The notes beneath the pieces are model-generated. The model saw nothing but the letters and a program-made list of their open reading frames with translations, was not told where the DNA came from and searched no databases. Source: GWE2-42-39 sp963668595 (GTDB taxonomy: Bacteria > Bacteroidota > Bacteroidia > Bacteroidales > Prolixibacteraceae). Taken from it: 64,000 nucleotides of DNA. Of this stretch, positions 9,243 to 18,540 are shown piece by piece. Where the stretch lies: the NCBI GenBank assembly GCA_963668595.1, contig OY764876.1, positions 1,116,001 to 1,180,000 on the forward strand. The letters run 5' to 3'. The translations under genes were made by a program, and so were the position numbers. How positions within the stretch are numbered: the first letter of the stretch is position 1; every line of letters starts with the position of its first letter.

Positions 9243-9282
9243 AAAAAAAAAGTCATTCCGAAATAAATCCGAAATGACTTTC
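9243..9282 (-). terminator. Terminator after murQ
   Basis: Read on the minus strand, AAAGTCATTTCG pairs with CGGAATGACTTT, one mismatch, followed by a run of eight or more T. It lies 20 bp past the murQ stop. Confidence 0.75.
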
Positions 9283-9302
9283 TATATTGAATCTAAACTC
9301 AA

Positions 9303-10106
9303 TTATTTCTTGTAATTATCCAATACTCCCCGGACAGAACCAAAAAGTAACAACAAACGCTTGGCCTCTTCTTTGGGAATATCCAATTCTTCAACAATCA
9401 TTTTTGTGCCACGTTCAACCAGTTTTTTATTGGTTAACTGCATGTCAATCATTTTATTTCCTTTAACACGACCCAGTTTAATCATCAACGAAGTGGTGAT
9501 CATATTCAAAACCATTTTTTGAGCGGTTCCTGCCTTCATTCGGGTGCTCCCGGTTACAAATTCAGGTCCAACAATTGGTTCAATAGCAATATCCACTTCT
9601 TTTGAAATCGGAGAATCCGGATTACAGGTAATACCAGCAGTGAGTAAGCCATTTTTTCGGGCATCCCGAATTGCACCAATAACGTAAGGAGTTCCTCCCG
9701 ATGCTGCAATACCGACAATGGTATCTTTACTTGTTACCTGAAATTTTTGCAAGTCTTCCCAGCCTCCATGAATATTGTCTTCAGCTGCTTCAACTGCTTT
9801 GCGAATTGCTTTATCGCCTCCGGCAATTAAACCAATTACAACACCTTCAGGCATTCCGTATGTTGGAGGAACTTCCGATGCATCAATGATTCCTAAGCGA
9901 CCACTGGTGCCAGCGCCAAGATAGAATAAACGACCTCCGGTAGAAACACGTTCAACCAGCAATTCCACAAATTTTTCAACTTGAGGGATTGTTTTGGCTA
10001 CTGCCAGATGCACTTTACTATCTTCCTGATTAATTCCTTCCAGAATTTCTCGTACCGACATCTTTTCGAGATTGTTATACAGAGAAGGTGATTCTGTTAC
10101 TTTCAT
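9303..10106 (-). CDS. murQ: N-acetylmuramic acid 6-phosphate etherase
   Basis: Cleaves the lactyl ether of MurNAc-6-P to give GlcNAc-6-P and D-lactate in peptidoglycan salvage. The SIS-domain signature FYLGAGTSGRLGIIDASEVPPTYG (about residues 62-85) and the second motif GPEFVTGSTRMKAGTAQKMVLNMI (about 181-204) are both intact. 267 residues is shorter than the enterobacterial enzyme but fits Bacteroidota forms. The gene follows the sugar kinase by 6 bp and ends at a terminator, so the two form an operon. Confidence 0.96.
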   Translation of the reverse strand: MKVTESPSLYNNLEKMSVREILEGINQEDSKVHLAVAKTIPQVEKFVELLVERVSTGGRLFYLGAGTSGRLGIIDASEVPPTYGMPEGVVIGLIAGGDKAIRKAVEAAEDNIHGGWEDLQKFQVTSKDTIVGIAASGGTPYVIGAIRDARKNGLLTAGITCNPDSPISKEVDIAIEPIVGPEFVTGSTRMKAGTAQKMVLNMITTSLMIKLGRVKGNKMIDMQLTNKKLVERGTKMIVEELDIPKEEAKRLLLLFGSVRGVLDNYKK

Positions 10107-10112
10107 TTGGGT

Positions 10113-10982
10113 CTATATTTTAGTTTCTTTTTTTGGGTTCTGTTTTGTTGTATGGTACTGTAACAATCCGTCAATTGGTTTGCTCAGTATATTGGCAACA
10201 GTAATTCCTTTTTCGTCTGCTACCTTCTTTAAAATTTCAGCATAATAAAACGCGATGGAGCCAACAAAATTCACTGGCAATTTATGATAGCCGTCATAAC
10301 GCTCAATGTTTTTTGACAGAAATGCATCAAATCCACTACGAATAAGTTTCTGAACGTAAGTATGTCCGATGTTTTTATTCAGAAATCGCGAAAAACCAGC
10401 TAAATAGCGGCTGGGATATTCGCCCCTATAAACAGCTGCTAATACCTGTGGCATTTCCAGTTTCAGTTCAATATCTATTTTTTCGCTTAAATCAGCAGGA
10501 ATAGCTCGTTTGAAATAATTATTCAGGAAGGTTTTTCCCAACCAGGCACCACTTCCTTCATCGCCTAAAATAAAACCGAGTGTAGGTACTTTGTCGATAA
10601 TTTTTTCACCGTCGTATTTACATGAATTTGCTCCGGTTCCCAAGATACAGGCAATTCCAGCCTCTTTGCCAAGTAATGCACGTGCTGCTCCAAGCATATC
10701 ATCTTCAACCTCAATTACACCTGCATTCGGAAAAGTAGCGTTCAATGCTAATCGAACAACCTGATCGGTTTGGTTTTTTATACAACCAGCACCATAATAA
10801 TGTATTTCGGTAATTGTATTTTTCGTTTCCTCGTCAAATGCTGATTTCAGCTTTTTCTCAATCTCATCACTCTGCTGAAAGAAAGGATTAATTCCTGGTG
10901 TTTCAATTGTACTGACAAGTTGATTGTTCTCAACAACTAGCCAATCCGTTTTTGAAGAACCACTATCTGCCAATAATATCAT
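10113..10982 (-). CDS. BadF/BadG-type sugar kinase, probably N-acetylmuramate or N-acetylglucosamine kinase
   Basis: 289 residues of the ASKHA fold. The N-terminal LLADSGSSKTDWLVVE is the phosphate-1 loop, ILGTGANSCKYDG the phosphate-2 loop, and LGFILGDEGSGAWLGK the conserved N-acetyl-hexosamine kinase motif. Linkage to murQ (6 bp) suggests it phosphorylates MurNAc (MurK role) and feeds the etherase. Tannerella has a known MurT-MurK-MurQ salvage set. A GlcNAc kinase is the alternative. Its minus-strand promoter lies back-to-back with that of the amidase gene. Confidence 0.85.
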   Translation of the reverse strand: MILLADSGSSKTDWLVVENNQLVSTIETPGINPFFQQSDEIEKKLKSAFDEETKNTITEIHYYGAGCIKNQTDQVVRLALNATFPNAGVIEVEDDMLGAARALLGKEAGIACILGTGANSCKYDGEKIIDKVPTLGFILGDEGSGAWLGKTFLNNYFKRAIPADLSEKIDIELKLEMPQVLAAVYRGEYPSRYLAGFSRFLNKNIGHTYVQKLIRSGFDAFLSKNIERYDGYHKLPVNFVGSIAFYYAEILKKVADEKGITVANILSKPIDGLLQYHTTKQNPKKETKI

Positions 10983-11021
10983 AGTTTTACAGGCTTAATA
11001 TCTTTTAATTATTGTACGGTG

Positions 11022-11029
11022 CAAATATA
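11022..11029 (-). promoter_or_regulatory. -7 box for kinase-murQ operon
   Basis: Minus-strand TATATTTG matches the Bacteroidota TAnnTTTG -7 box, about 40 bp upstream of the kinase start. Confidence 0.6.
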
Positions 11030-11070
11030 TGCTTTTTTTGTTATTTATAATATGTATTACAAATTTTATT

Positions 11071-11078
11071 TATCTTTG
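11071..11078 (+). promoter_or_regulatory. -7 box for the plus-strand salvage array
   Basis: TATCTTTG matches TAnnTTTG, 37 bp before the amidase ATG. It faces away from the kinase promoter 42 bp to the left. Confidence 0.6.
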
Positions 11079-11115
11079 ACCTGTCAATATTAACTAATCA
11101 TAAAACGTCGGAAAT

Positions 11116-14100
11116 ATGCTCTGTATTTTCCATTCAAAATCATCAAAATCCATCTTCCGCCAATCCTTATTGGCTATGGTTATTTGTTGTAGTTCAGGGG
11201 TTTCCTATGCACAGCAGCTGGAGCGGAATCAGAAAACAGATCAAATCTGTAGCAATATTAAGAAAATGATTGATAACCGCATAGCTAATGAACTGGTTTC
11301 TTTCGATTTTTATTATCAGAATGGCAAGAAAATTAAAGTTGACAGCATTTTATTCAGTACAAAATTTGATACGCTTCAGGTATTCTGTTCTTCTGCCATG
11401 GCTGAAATGCCATTGCGATCAAGCTCAGTTAAACAACTGAAAGATAGTATTGTATCTGTGATTCCTGATTCGCTTAAAAATATTTCATTACAGCTATATG
11501 CCGGAGGTGTAGAATTAAACCAATTAATTCCTAATTTTTATGTTGACGATGCAAAGCTGTACGACAAAAGCAAATTTGCAGGTTTAACTCGCTTACAACG
11601 CAAAAATGTGGTAAGCAAACCAAAACCATTTGATGCTATAGCAGGGCTCGAAAAATCGAATATTGCACTGTGGAACAGCCATGGTTGGTATTACGAACAA
11701 AAATTAGGACGCTGGGAATGGCAACGCGCCCGGTTGTTTACTACTTTGGAAGATATTTCGCCAACATCATTTGTCATACCATACCTGGCCCCGATGCTTG
11801 AAAATGCCGGAGCTACCGTATTTCTGCCACGCGAACGTGACTGGCAGTCTCACGAAGTAATTGTTGACAACAACGGTTCAACTGGGAAAAGTAAGCTGAA
11901 GGCATCGAAAAGCACAAAGAAAGACCAGGGTTTTTCCATCGGTGAACGCCCATATACCAACGAAAATCCATTTAAGTCAGGAACTTATTTGGAATGTGGC
12001 AAAAAATCAAAATACAAGCCGGTGGTTTATTTGCCTGATTTTCCGGAAGAAGGCGAATATGGTGTATATGTGTCATATGGCAAGGGGAGTGGCGAAGTAA
12101 CTTACCGCGTATTTCACACGGGTGGATTTACCGATTTTCAGGTAGATCAGCGAATGGGCTACGGAACATGGATTTATCTCGATAAATTTTTGTTCAGAAA
12201 AGGGAAAAATGATGAGACAGGAAAAGTGGTTATTCTTGCCCCAAAAGATAAAAATCAGGTTGTAACTGCCGATGCAGTGCGATTTGGAGGAGGTATGGGA
12301 CAAATTGTTCGTTACGGACAAACAAGTGGACGAGCTCGCTTTTTCGAAGGGGCACGTTATTATTTGCAGGCTGCTGGAGCACCGGATACCCTGGTGTGGA
12401 GTTTTCATAAAGGAGAAGACGACTACAAAGACGATTACAAAAGTCGTGGCGAATGGGTTAACTGGCTGATGGGAAATCCATTCGGTCCATCAGATCACCG
12501 CGAAGAAAAAGGATTACAAGTACCCGTTGACCTGTCGTTTGCTTTTCATACGGATGCAGGAATATTGCCAAACGATAAAATTGTTGGAACTTTGGGAATT
12601 TATTCTTCAATTCGCGACGATCGAAAATTTCCGGACGGACAATCGAAATTGGCATCACGTGATTTAACAGACCTGATTCAAACACAAATTGTAGATGATT
12701 TGCATCGCGGATACCACAATAAATGGACCCGCCGCGGAATGTGGGACTCAGAATACAGCGAAGCGTATCGCCCAAATGTTCCCACTATGCTACTGGAACT
12801 ATTATCGCACCAGAACTTAACCGATGTGCGCTATTTGCTCGAACCTCAGTTTAAATTCGATGTTTCGCGGGCTATTTACAAGGGAATGCTTCGTTTTATC
12901 GCCACACAGAATAATTATCCTTACGTGGTTCAACCGTTGCCGGTTGATCATTTGTCGGCTGAATTTACCAGCGAAAAAGAAATTACATTGAAATGGGCGG
13001 CCGTAGCTGATTCATTGGAAGCAACGGCAATGCCCGACAAATACATGGTTTACACAGCTATCGATGACAATGGTTTTGATAACGGGCAGCTAAGCACTGA
13101 GACTCAAATGAAAATTACCATTCCGCAAGAAGGGAAAGTGTATCGCTTTAAAGTCACTGCTGTAAATCAGGGAGGAGAAAGTTTTCCTTCAGAAGAAATT
13201 GCGGTGGGAATTGCAGCACAGAGCAAAGGAAAAGTACTTATTGTAAATGGATTCGACCGGATAGATGGACCGGAAGTATTTGAAACCGACAGCTTGAGCG
13301 GAGTAATGCGCCAGTTGGATCAAGGGGTTGCATACCGTTACGATATGTGTACTGTAGGCGATCAATACGACTTTGTTCGTAAATCAATCTGGACAGACGA
13401 TGACAATCCTGGGCTTGGTGCAAGTTATGCTGATCTGGAAACAACCATTTTTCGTGGAAATACATTTGATTTTGCGGCCGTACACGGGAAAAGTATTCTG
13501 AATGCCGGCTACAGTTTTGTAACAGCCAGCGATGAAGTTATGGAAGACGGACTGATTGATATGAATCAATATTTGGCAACCGACTTGTTATACGGAGAAG
13601 AAAAAACCAGCTCATTGCCGGGAGATCGCAGTACGCCCCGCTATTCAATTTATAATGAAAAAATGCTGACAGCACTCGAAAAATATACGCAACAAGGAGG
13701 AAATATTTTCATTTCGGGTTCGTATATCGGAACCGACATGCCTCATGATACACTTACTGCAAACCGAATCAAACGCCTTCTGAAATTCCGTTGGCGCACC
13801 GATCATGCAGTAAAGAATGTAAATTTTGTATCGGTTTCGCCTTTGTTTAAATTTGATGGAGAAGTAAATACCGACTACAATTTGCAGCAATATCCGGCAG
13901 AAGCACCGGATGCAATTGAACCGGCCGACAAAGAAGGTCAAACCATTTTGCGTTACCCTGAAAATAATACCAGTGCAGCAGTTGCTGTGCCGGGCAAATA
14001 CAAAATAGTGGCATTTGGATTTCCGTTTGAGTGTGTAAAAAATCAGGCAACCCGGGACGATATTTTCCGGCAGATTTTTGATTTTTTCGAGAAAAATTAA
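11116..14100 (+). CDS. Amidase-like cell-wall hydrolase interrupted by a golvesin-type domain
   Basis: 994 residues with an N-terminal signal (LLAMVICCSSGVSYAQ). An N-acetylmuramoyl-L-alanine amidase-like fold seems split. Its first half holds ALWNSHGWYYE with H189. Its second half holds FAFHTDAG (H478, D480) and MLLELLSHQN (E561), equivalent to the zinc and catalytic residues of amidase_3. Between them (about residues 275-400) lies a golvesin/xanthan-lyase-type domain (YLPDFPEEGEYGVYVSYG ... VRFGGG). A fibronectin III-like segment follows (about 620-700), then a C-terminal domain of about 290 residues I do not recognise. Such proteins are often annotated as xanthan lyase. The cell-wall context favours a peptidoglycan role. 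Confidence 0.75.
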   Translation: MLCIFHSKSSKSIFRQSLLAMVICCSSGVSYAQQLERNQKTDQICSNIKKMIDNRIANELVSFDFYYQNGKKIKVDSILFSTKFDTLQVFCSSAMAEMPLRSSSVKQLKDSIVSVIPDSLKNISLQLYAGGVELNQLIPNFYVDDAKLYDKSKFAGLTRLQRKNVVSKPKPFDAIAGLEKSNIALWNSHGWYYEQKLGRWEWQRARLFTTLEDISPTSFVIPYLAPMLENAGATVFLPRERDWQSHEVIVDNNGSTGKSKLKASKSTKKDQGFSIGERPYTNENPFKSGTYLECGKKSKYKPVVYLPDFPEEGEYGVYVSYGKGSGEVTYRVFHTGGFTDFQVDQRMGYGTWIYLDKFLFRKGKNDETGKVVILAPKDKNQVVTADAVRFGGGMGQIVRYGQTSGRARFFEGARYYLQAAGAPDTLVWSFHKGEDDYKDDYKSRGEWVNWLMGNPFGPSDHREEKGLQVPVDLSFAFHTDAGILPNDKIVGTLGIYSSIRDDRKFPDGQSKLASRDLTDLIQTQIVDDLHRGYHNKWTRRGMWDSEYSEAYRPNVPTMLLELLSHQNLTDVRYLLEPQFKFDVSRAIYKGMLRFIATQNNYPYVVQPLPVDHLSAEFTSEKEITLKWAAVADSLEATAMPDKYMVYTAIDDNGFDNGQLSTETQMKITIPQEGKVYRFKVTAVNQGGESFPSEEIAVGIAAQSKGKVLIVNGFDRIDGPEVFETDSLSGVMRQLDQGVAYRYDMCTVGDQYDFVRKSIWTDDDNPGLGASYADLETTIFRGNTFDFAAVHGKSILNAGYSFVTASDEVMEDGLIDMNQYLATDLLYGEEKTSSLPGDRSTPRYSIYNEKMLTALEKYTQQGGNIFISGSYIGTDMPHDTLTANRIKRLLKFRWRTDHAVKNVNFVSVSPLFKFDGEVNTDYNLQQYPAEAPDAIEPADKEGQTILRYPENNTSAAVAVPGKYKIVAFGFPFECVKNQATRDDIFRQIFDFFEKN

Positions 14101-14190
14101 ACGATTGAAAATCTAAATTCCAAAGTTTAATAAGAACGTTGGTTAACAGAATAAGAGAATAAAAAAAACAGATTATAAAAGCTTACAACA

Positions 14191-15648
14191 ATGACTAGTA
14201 TTTATGGTTTTTTACCCAATCGCAATCAAAGCGAAATTCAGGAACTTTTTGCAGAACTGAATAATAATCCAGCGGTTGGAAAAATAGGCGTGAACGAAGC
14301 CATCGAAGGAGTTTACGGAGAAAAAGTACAAACTATTTCGTTTGAAAACTTTTCAGGAACAGAAATGATGAAGCGCATTGCGGCAGCTTCGGAGGGAGCA
14401 GATTATTTGCTGGTAGTAACCAAAGAAACTTCGGTACGTCCCGGCCAGTTTTTTGTTGAACGCATGGTGGAAGTAGCCCGCTCAACCGGCGCAGGAATGG
14501 TATATTCCGACTATATGGAAGTAAAAGAAGGTCGTCTGGCAGCTCATCCGGTAATCGATTACCAAGCAGGAAGCTTGCGCGATGATTTCAACTTCGGCCC
14601 GGTGGTGCTGTACAATGCACAGGCATTCCGTACTGCAGTAAGCGAAATGACTCAGGATTTTGCTCATGCAGGCTGGTATTATCTGCGTTTAAAAATTTCG
14701 CAGAAATACGAATTGGTACGTGTGCCCGAATTCCTTTATTCGATTGATGAAACAGACCTCCGAAAAAGCGGACAGAAAATATTTGACTATGTTGATCCCA
14801 AAAATCGTCAGGTGCAAATTGAAATGGAGCAGGCTGCTACCGAACACCTGAAAAATGTAGGTGCATGGCTAAGTCCTGAATTTACCCCGGTTAACTTTGA
14901 TGCAAGCAAGTTCCCTGTGATGGCTTCCGTCGTTATTCCGGTGTTCAACCGCGAAAAAACCATTGCTGATGCTATTGAATCAGTTTTGGCACAAAAAACA
15001 AATTTCGATTTTAACCTGATTATCGTTGATAATAATTCAGTGGATCGCACTACGGAAATTATTCGTGGTATTGCTGCCGGAAATCCGAAATTGATCCACA
15101 TTATTCCTGAACGCAAAGACTTGGGAATTGGCGGTTGCTGGAATATGGCTGTACACGACGAACGTTGCGGTATGTTCGCTGTTCAGTTAGACAGCGATGA
15201 TATTTACAAAGATGAAAATACACTTCAGATTGTTGTGGATACTTTCCTGCGCGAAAAATGTGCAATGGTAGTAGGAACCTATCAGCTGGTGAATTTCAAA
15301 CTCGAAGAAATACCTCCGGGCATTATCGATCACCGCGAATGGACTCCTGATAATGGAAAGAACAATGCTTTGCGCATCAACGGATTGGGTGCTCCGCGTG
15401 CCTTCTACACACCGGTATTACGCGATGTGAAAATCCCGAATGTTAGCTATGGTGAAGATTACGCGGTTGGTTTGGCAATTTCGCGCAACTATCAGATCGG
15501 ACGTGTTTACGAAAATATTTATCTGTGCCGCCGCTGGGACGACAATTCAGATGCAGCGCTGGATATCGAAAAAATGAATAAACACAATCTGTACAAAGAC
15601 CGCATTCGTACCATTGAATTGAAAGCTCGTCAGCAGAAAAATCGATAA
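14191..15648 (+). CDS. Glycosyltransferase family 2 protein with two GT-A-like halves
   Basis: 485 residues. The C-terminal half (about 245-470) is a standard GT2 domain: MASVVIPVFNREKTIADAIESVLAQ, the nucleotide-sugar Asp in IIVDNNSVD, and the metal-binding DSDD in FAVQLDSDDIY. The N-terminal half (about 60-210) looks like a degenerate second GT-A domain, with ADYLLVVTKETSVRPGQFF and MVYSDYMEV in the equivalent positions. No signal peptide, so probably cytosolic. The next gene starts one base after its stop, indicating an operon. The acceptor is unknown. Confidence 0.82.
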   Translation: MTSIYGFLPNRNQSEIQELFAELNNNPAVGKIGVNEAIEGVYGEKVQTISFENFSGTEMMKRIAAASEGADYLLVVTKETSVRPGQFFVERMVEVARSTGAGMVYSDYMEVKEGRLAAHPVIDYQAGSLRDDFNFGPVVLYNAQAFRTAVSEMTQDFAHAGWYYLRLKISQKYELVRVPEFLYSIDETDLRKSGQKIFDYVDPKNRQVQIEMEQAATEHLKNVGAWLSPEFTPVNFDASKFPVMASVVIPVFNREKTIADAIESVLAQKTNFDFNLIIVDNNSVDRTTEIIRGIAAGNPKLIHIIPERKDLGIGGCWNMAVHDERCGMFAVQLDSDDIYKDENTLQIVVDTFLREKCAMVVGTYQLVNFKLEEIPPGIIDHREWTPDNGKNNALRINGLGAPRAFYTPVLRDVKIPNVSYGEDYAVGLAISRNYQIGRVYENIYLCRRWDDNSDAALDIEKMNKHNLYKDRIRTIELKARQQKNR

Positions 15649-15649
15649 G

Positions 15650-16594
15650 ATGCAAAACCGAAGTAACGAAGCGAAAGAACTATTGGCCGCTCAGCTCCGC
15701 GATTGGGGGCTGGCTGCCAACAATTTTGCCGGACTGCAACAGGTAAAGGTGAAATCATTTGATTTTGATGCCTGCCAGTATAAAGTGCAATTTAATCCAG
15801 CTCGGATTGTGTCGTCGGCAGCAAAAGTTGATAAGCAGTCGATTGAGCAGCGGAAATGTTTTTTGTGTGCCGAAAATCGTCCGGCCGAACAAACGCATGT
15901 TGATTTGGGAAAATACTGGTTGCTGGTAAACCCGTTTCCAATTTTTCCGCAACATTTTACAATTCCGGAGAAAATACACTGCCCGCAACTGATTCGCGAG
16001 CGAATGGCCGAAATGCTCGATATTGCGGCTGTTTTGCCCGATTTTACTCTTTTTTATAATGGCCCGAAATGTGGCGCATCGGCTCCCGATCATTTTCATT
16101 TTCAGGCCGGAAACAAAGGTTTTATGCCTTTGGAAAAAGAAGTGACAATATTGAAGCAAACTCATGCTGAGGTATTGCCTGTCCTGCAATCAAACGCATG
16201 GGCGATCGACGACAAAGTGCGGCGTTTCATTGTTTTGGAAAGTAATGAGCCGCAAAAGCTGCTTGCCGATTTCGAATTGTTGTATGCCGCACTGGAAGCT
16301 TTTCAAAATGAAGGCGAAGACGAGCCGATGCTAAATATTTTAGCTGGCTACGAGCAGGGAATCTGGCAACTGATAATTTTCCCGCGATACAAACATCGCC
16401 CTACGCAATATTTCGAAGAAGGAGAGAAGAACATTCTGCTTAGCCCGGCTTCGGTAGATTTGGGTGGTGTGCTGATTACTCCGCTGGAAAAAGATTTCAG
16501 CAAAATAAGTAAAACTGATATTGCCGACATGATGGCTCAGGTATTGTGGCCAGCCGGACAATTTGAGATATTAATCAATCAATTTAGAAAATAA
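15650..16594 (+). CDS. DUF4922 HIT-like nucleotidyltransferase/phosphorylase-type protein
   Basis: 314 residues. KCFLCAENRPAEQ with its two cysteines and KCGASAPDHFHFQAG with the HxHxQ histidine triad place it in the HIT/GalT superfamily, close to GDP-hexose phosphorylases. This implies transfer or phosphorolysis of a nucleotide sugar through a His-nucleotide intermediate. The gene lies between a glycosyltransferase and an SGNH hydrolase, overlapping the latter by one base (TAATG). Substrate unproven. Confidence 0.8.
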   Translation: MQNRSNEAKELLAAQLRDWGLAANNFAGLQQVKVKSFDFDACQYKVQFNPARIVSSAAKVDKQSIEQRKCFLCAENRPAEQTHVDLGKYWLLVNPFPIFPQHFTIPEKIHCPQLIRERMAEMLDIAAVLPDFTLFYNGPKCGASAPDHFHFQAGNKGFMPLEKEVTILKQTHAEVLPVLQSNAWAIDDKVRRFIVLESNEPQKLLADFELLYAALEAFQNEGEDEPMLNILAGYEQGIWQLIIFPRYKHRPTQYFEEGEKNILLSPASVDLGGVLITPLEKDFSKISKTDIADMMAQVLWPAGQFEILINQFRK

Positions 16595-17121
16595 TGCAAC
16601 GACCGACTGTTTTTTTGGGCGACAGCCTGACTGAATGGGGCAACTGGAACGAGCTTTTTCCGGGCAGACAGATTGTAAATGCAGGAGTGGCAGGAAATAC
16701 CACTTCGGACATTTTGCGTCGGTTGAAGGAAATATATGCGATTAAGGCCGAAAAGGTTTTTCTGATGGCTGGAATAAATGATTTGGGACAGGGAGATAAA
16801 GGAGAAAAGGTATTTGCCCGTTATTCACAAATTATTGGTCGTATCGAAAAAGCCTGCCCCGAATGTCAGCTGTTGCTACTGTCGGTATTGCCAGTTGATT
16901 TACAGCGATTTTCAAACCCGAATATCCAAATACAGGAAATTCCGGAGTTAAATGAACGGATTCGCTGCCTGGCTGATGCCGGAGGACGGAAATATATTCA
17001 TCTGCATCCTCATTTTGCCGACAAGCAGGGGTACTTGCGCGATGAATTGAGTGATGATGGTTTGCACCTGAACCCACAGGGCTACCAATTATGGAAAAAT
17101 CGAATTGAAAAATATTTGTAA
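16594..17121 (+). CDS. SGNH/GDSL hydrolase
   Basis: 175 residues. Block I is FLGDSLTEWG with the nucleophilic Ser, block III is GINDLGQGD, and block V is DDGLHLNPQGY with the catalytic Asp and His. No signal peptide is present, so it acts in the cytoplasm or at the inner face. Likely an esterase or deacetylase on a sugar or lipid; the neighbouring cell-wall genes suggest an acetylated muropeptide sugar. Its start overlaps the DUF4922 stop. Confidence 0.88.
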   Translation: MQRPTVFLGDSLTEWGNWNELFPGRQIVNAGVAGNTTSDILRRLKEIYAIKAEKVFLMAGINDLGQGDKGEKVFARYSQIIGRIEKACPECQLLLLSVLPVDLQRFSNPNIQIQEIPELNERIRCLADAGGRKYIHLHPHFADKQGYLRDELSDDGLHLNPQGYQLWKNRIEKYL

Positions 17122-17131
17122 AAGATTTGTG

Positions 17132-18475
17132 ATGAATCAGATACCAACTATTTCAGTAGGAATTATGTCGCGCGAACAAGTTGATTTTGAATTGCGTGGC
17201 AACTATCAATCTTCAACGGGAACTGTTTTCCCGTCGGGAAAATATAGTGTTAAAATCAATCAGGAACAAATTCTGTTTCAAACGGAAAACGGTGAAAAAT
17301 TTTCTGCAAAAGAATTTGAATTTTCACCAATTGAGCCGGAAGCTTCTGAATTTGAACTGAAAGATGTAACCATTGGAGTTAATTTTCACTGGGAACAAAA
17401 CGAGAATCAACGTTTTTACGGCCAGTTAAAATTCATTATTGAAGATGAAAAAATAACTGCCATAAATATATTGCCGATTGAAAATTACCTGATTAGCGTA
17501 ATTTCTTCGGAAATGAGCGCACGTAGTTCGCTGCAATTACTGAAAGCGCATGCCATAATTTCGCGCAGCTGGTTGATTGCCCAGATTGAAAAACAGGGCA
17601 AAATAAGCCAATCGGCCAGCGAGTACCAGAGCATCACCGAAACTCCGGACGAATACATTCGTTGGTACGATCGCGAAGACCACATGAATTTTCATGTGTG
17701 TGCCGACGACCATTGTCAGCGTTATCAGGGAACCACACGCTCGCAAAATCCGAACGTGGTAAAAGCGGTTACTGAAACTTCCGGGGTAATTCTTTCCTAC
17801 AACGGAGCCGTTTGCGATGCCCGTTTTTCGAAATGCTGTGGCGGTATTGCCGAAATTTTCGAGAATTGCTGGGAGCCTGTCAATCACCCGTATCTGACCA
17901 ATGTAATCGATAATGCCTCGTTGCCTGCCGGTTTTGAAACCGATTTACAGGTGGAAAAACATGCCGCAGACTGGATTCACGGTACTCCTGATGCTTTTTG
18001 CAATACCGATGACGAAGAGGTACTGAAACAAGTACTGAACGAATACGACTGGACTGCCCGGGATTTCTACCGCTGGAAGGTGGAATACACACAGGAACAG
18101 TTGTCGGAACTGATTGCGCGGCGCTCTGGCCGTCAATTTGGACAAATTATCGACATGGTTCCCGTACTGCGCGGAACATCAGGCCGACTGGTAAAAATGA
18201 AAATTATTGGAACAGAAAATATACTGACAGTAGGCAAGGAGCTTGAAATTCGCCGTTGGCTAAGTGAATCGCATCTGTACAGTTCTGCTTTTACTGTTGA
18301 AAAAGAAAATATAGTGGAAGGTATTCCACAAAAATTTACACTTCACGGAGCTGGCTGGGGACACGGTGCTGGTTTGTGCCAAATTGGTGCTGCCGTGATG
18401 GGACACAAAGGTTATTCGCATGAAGAAATCCTGCTGCATTATTTCCGTAATGCAAGCCTCGAAAAAAGATATTAA
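17132..18475 (+). CDS. SpoIID/LytB domain protein
   Basis: 447 residues from the ATG at 17,132, just after the SGNH stop; a start 27 bp upstream would overlap that gene. The SpoIID core is seen at NYLISVISSEMSARSSLQLLKAHAIISRSWL (about residues 117-147), with the conserved Glu and the AHAIISRSW helix. The later ETSGVILSYNGAVCDARFSKCCGG and LHGAGWGHGAGLCQIGAAVMGHKGYSHEEILLHYF are also hallmarks. Family members are lytic transglycosylases for denuded glycan. No clear signal peptide is present, which is odd and suggests that the Bacteroidota version acts on imported muropeptide. Confidence 0.88.
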   Translation: MNQIPTISVGIMSREQVDFELRGNYQSSTGTVFPSGKYSVKINQEQILFQTENGEKFSAKEFEFSPIEPEASEFELKDVTIGVNFHWEQNENQRFYGQLKFIIEDEKITAINILPIENYLISVISSEMSARSSLQLLKAHAIISRSWLIAQIEKQGKISQSASEYQSITETPDEYIRWYDREDHMNFHVCADDHCQRYQGTTRSQNPNVVKAVTETSGVILSYNGAVCDARFSKCCGGIAEIFENCWEPVNHPYLTNVIDNASLPAGFETDLQVEKHAADWIHGTPDAFCNTDDEEVLKQVLNEYDWTARDFYRWKVEYTQEQLSELIARRSGRQFGQIIDMVPVLRGTSGRLVKMKIIGTENILTVGKELEIRRWLSESHLYSSAFTVEKENIVEGIPQKFTLHGAGWGHGAGLCQIGAAVMGHKGYSHEEILLHYFRNASLEKRY

Positions 18476-18540
18476 TATTTTGTAACCAGCTGCTAATAAT
18501 TAGTAGCTGGTCGCTTTTTCTACAACTAAACTAACCAACA

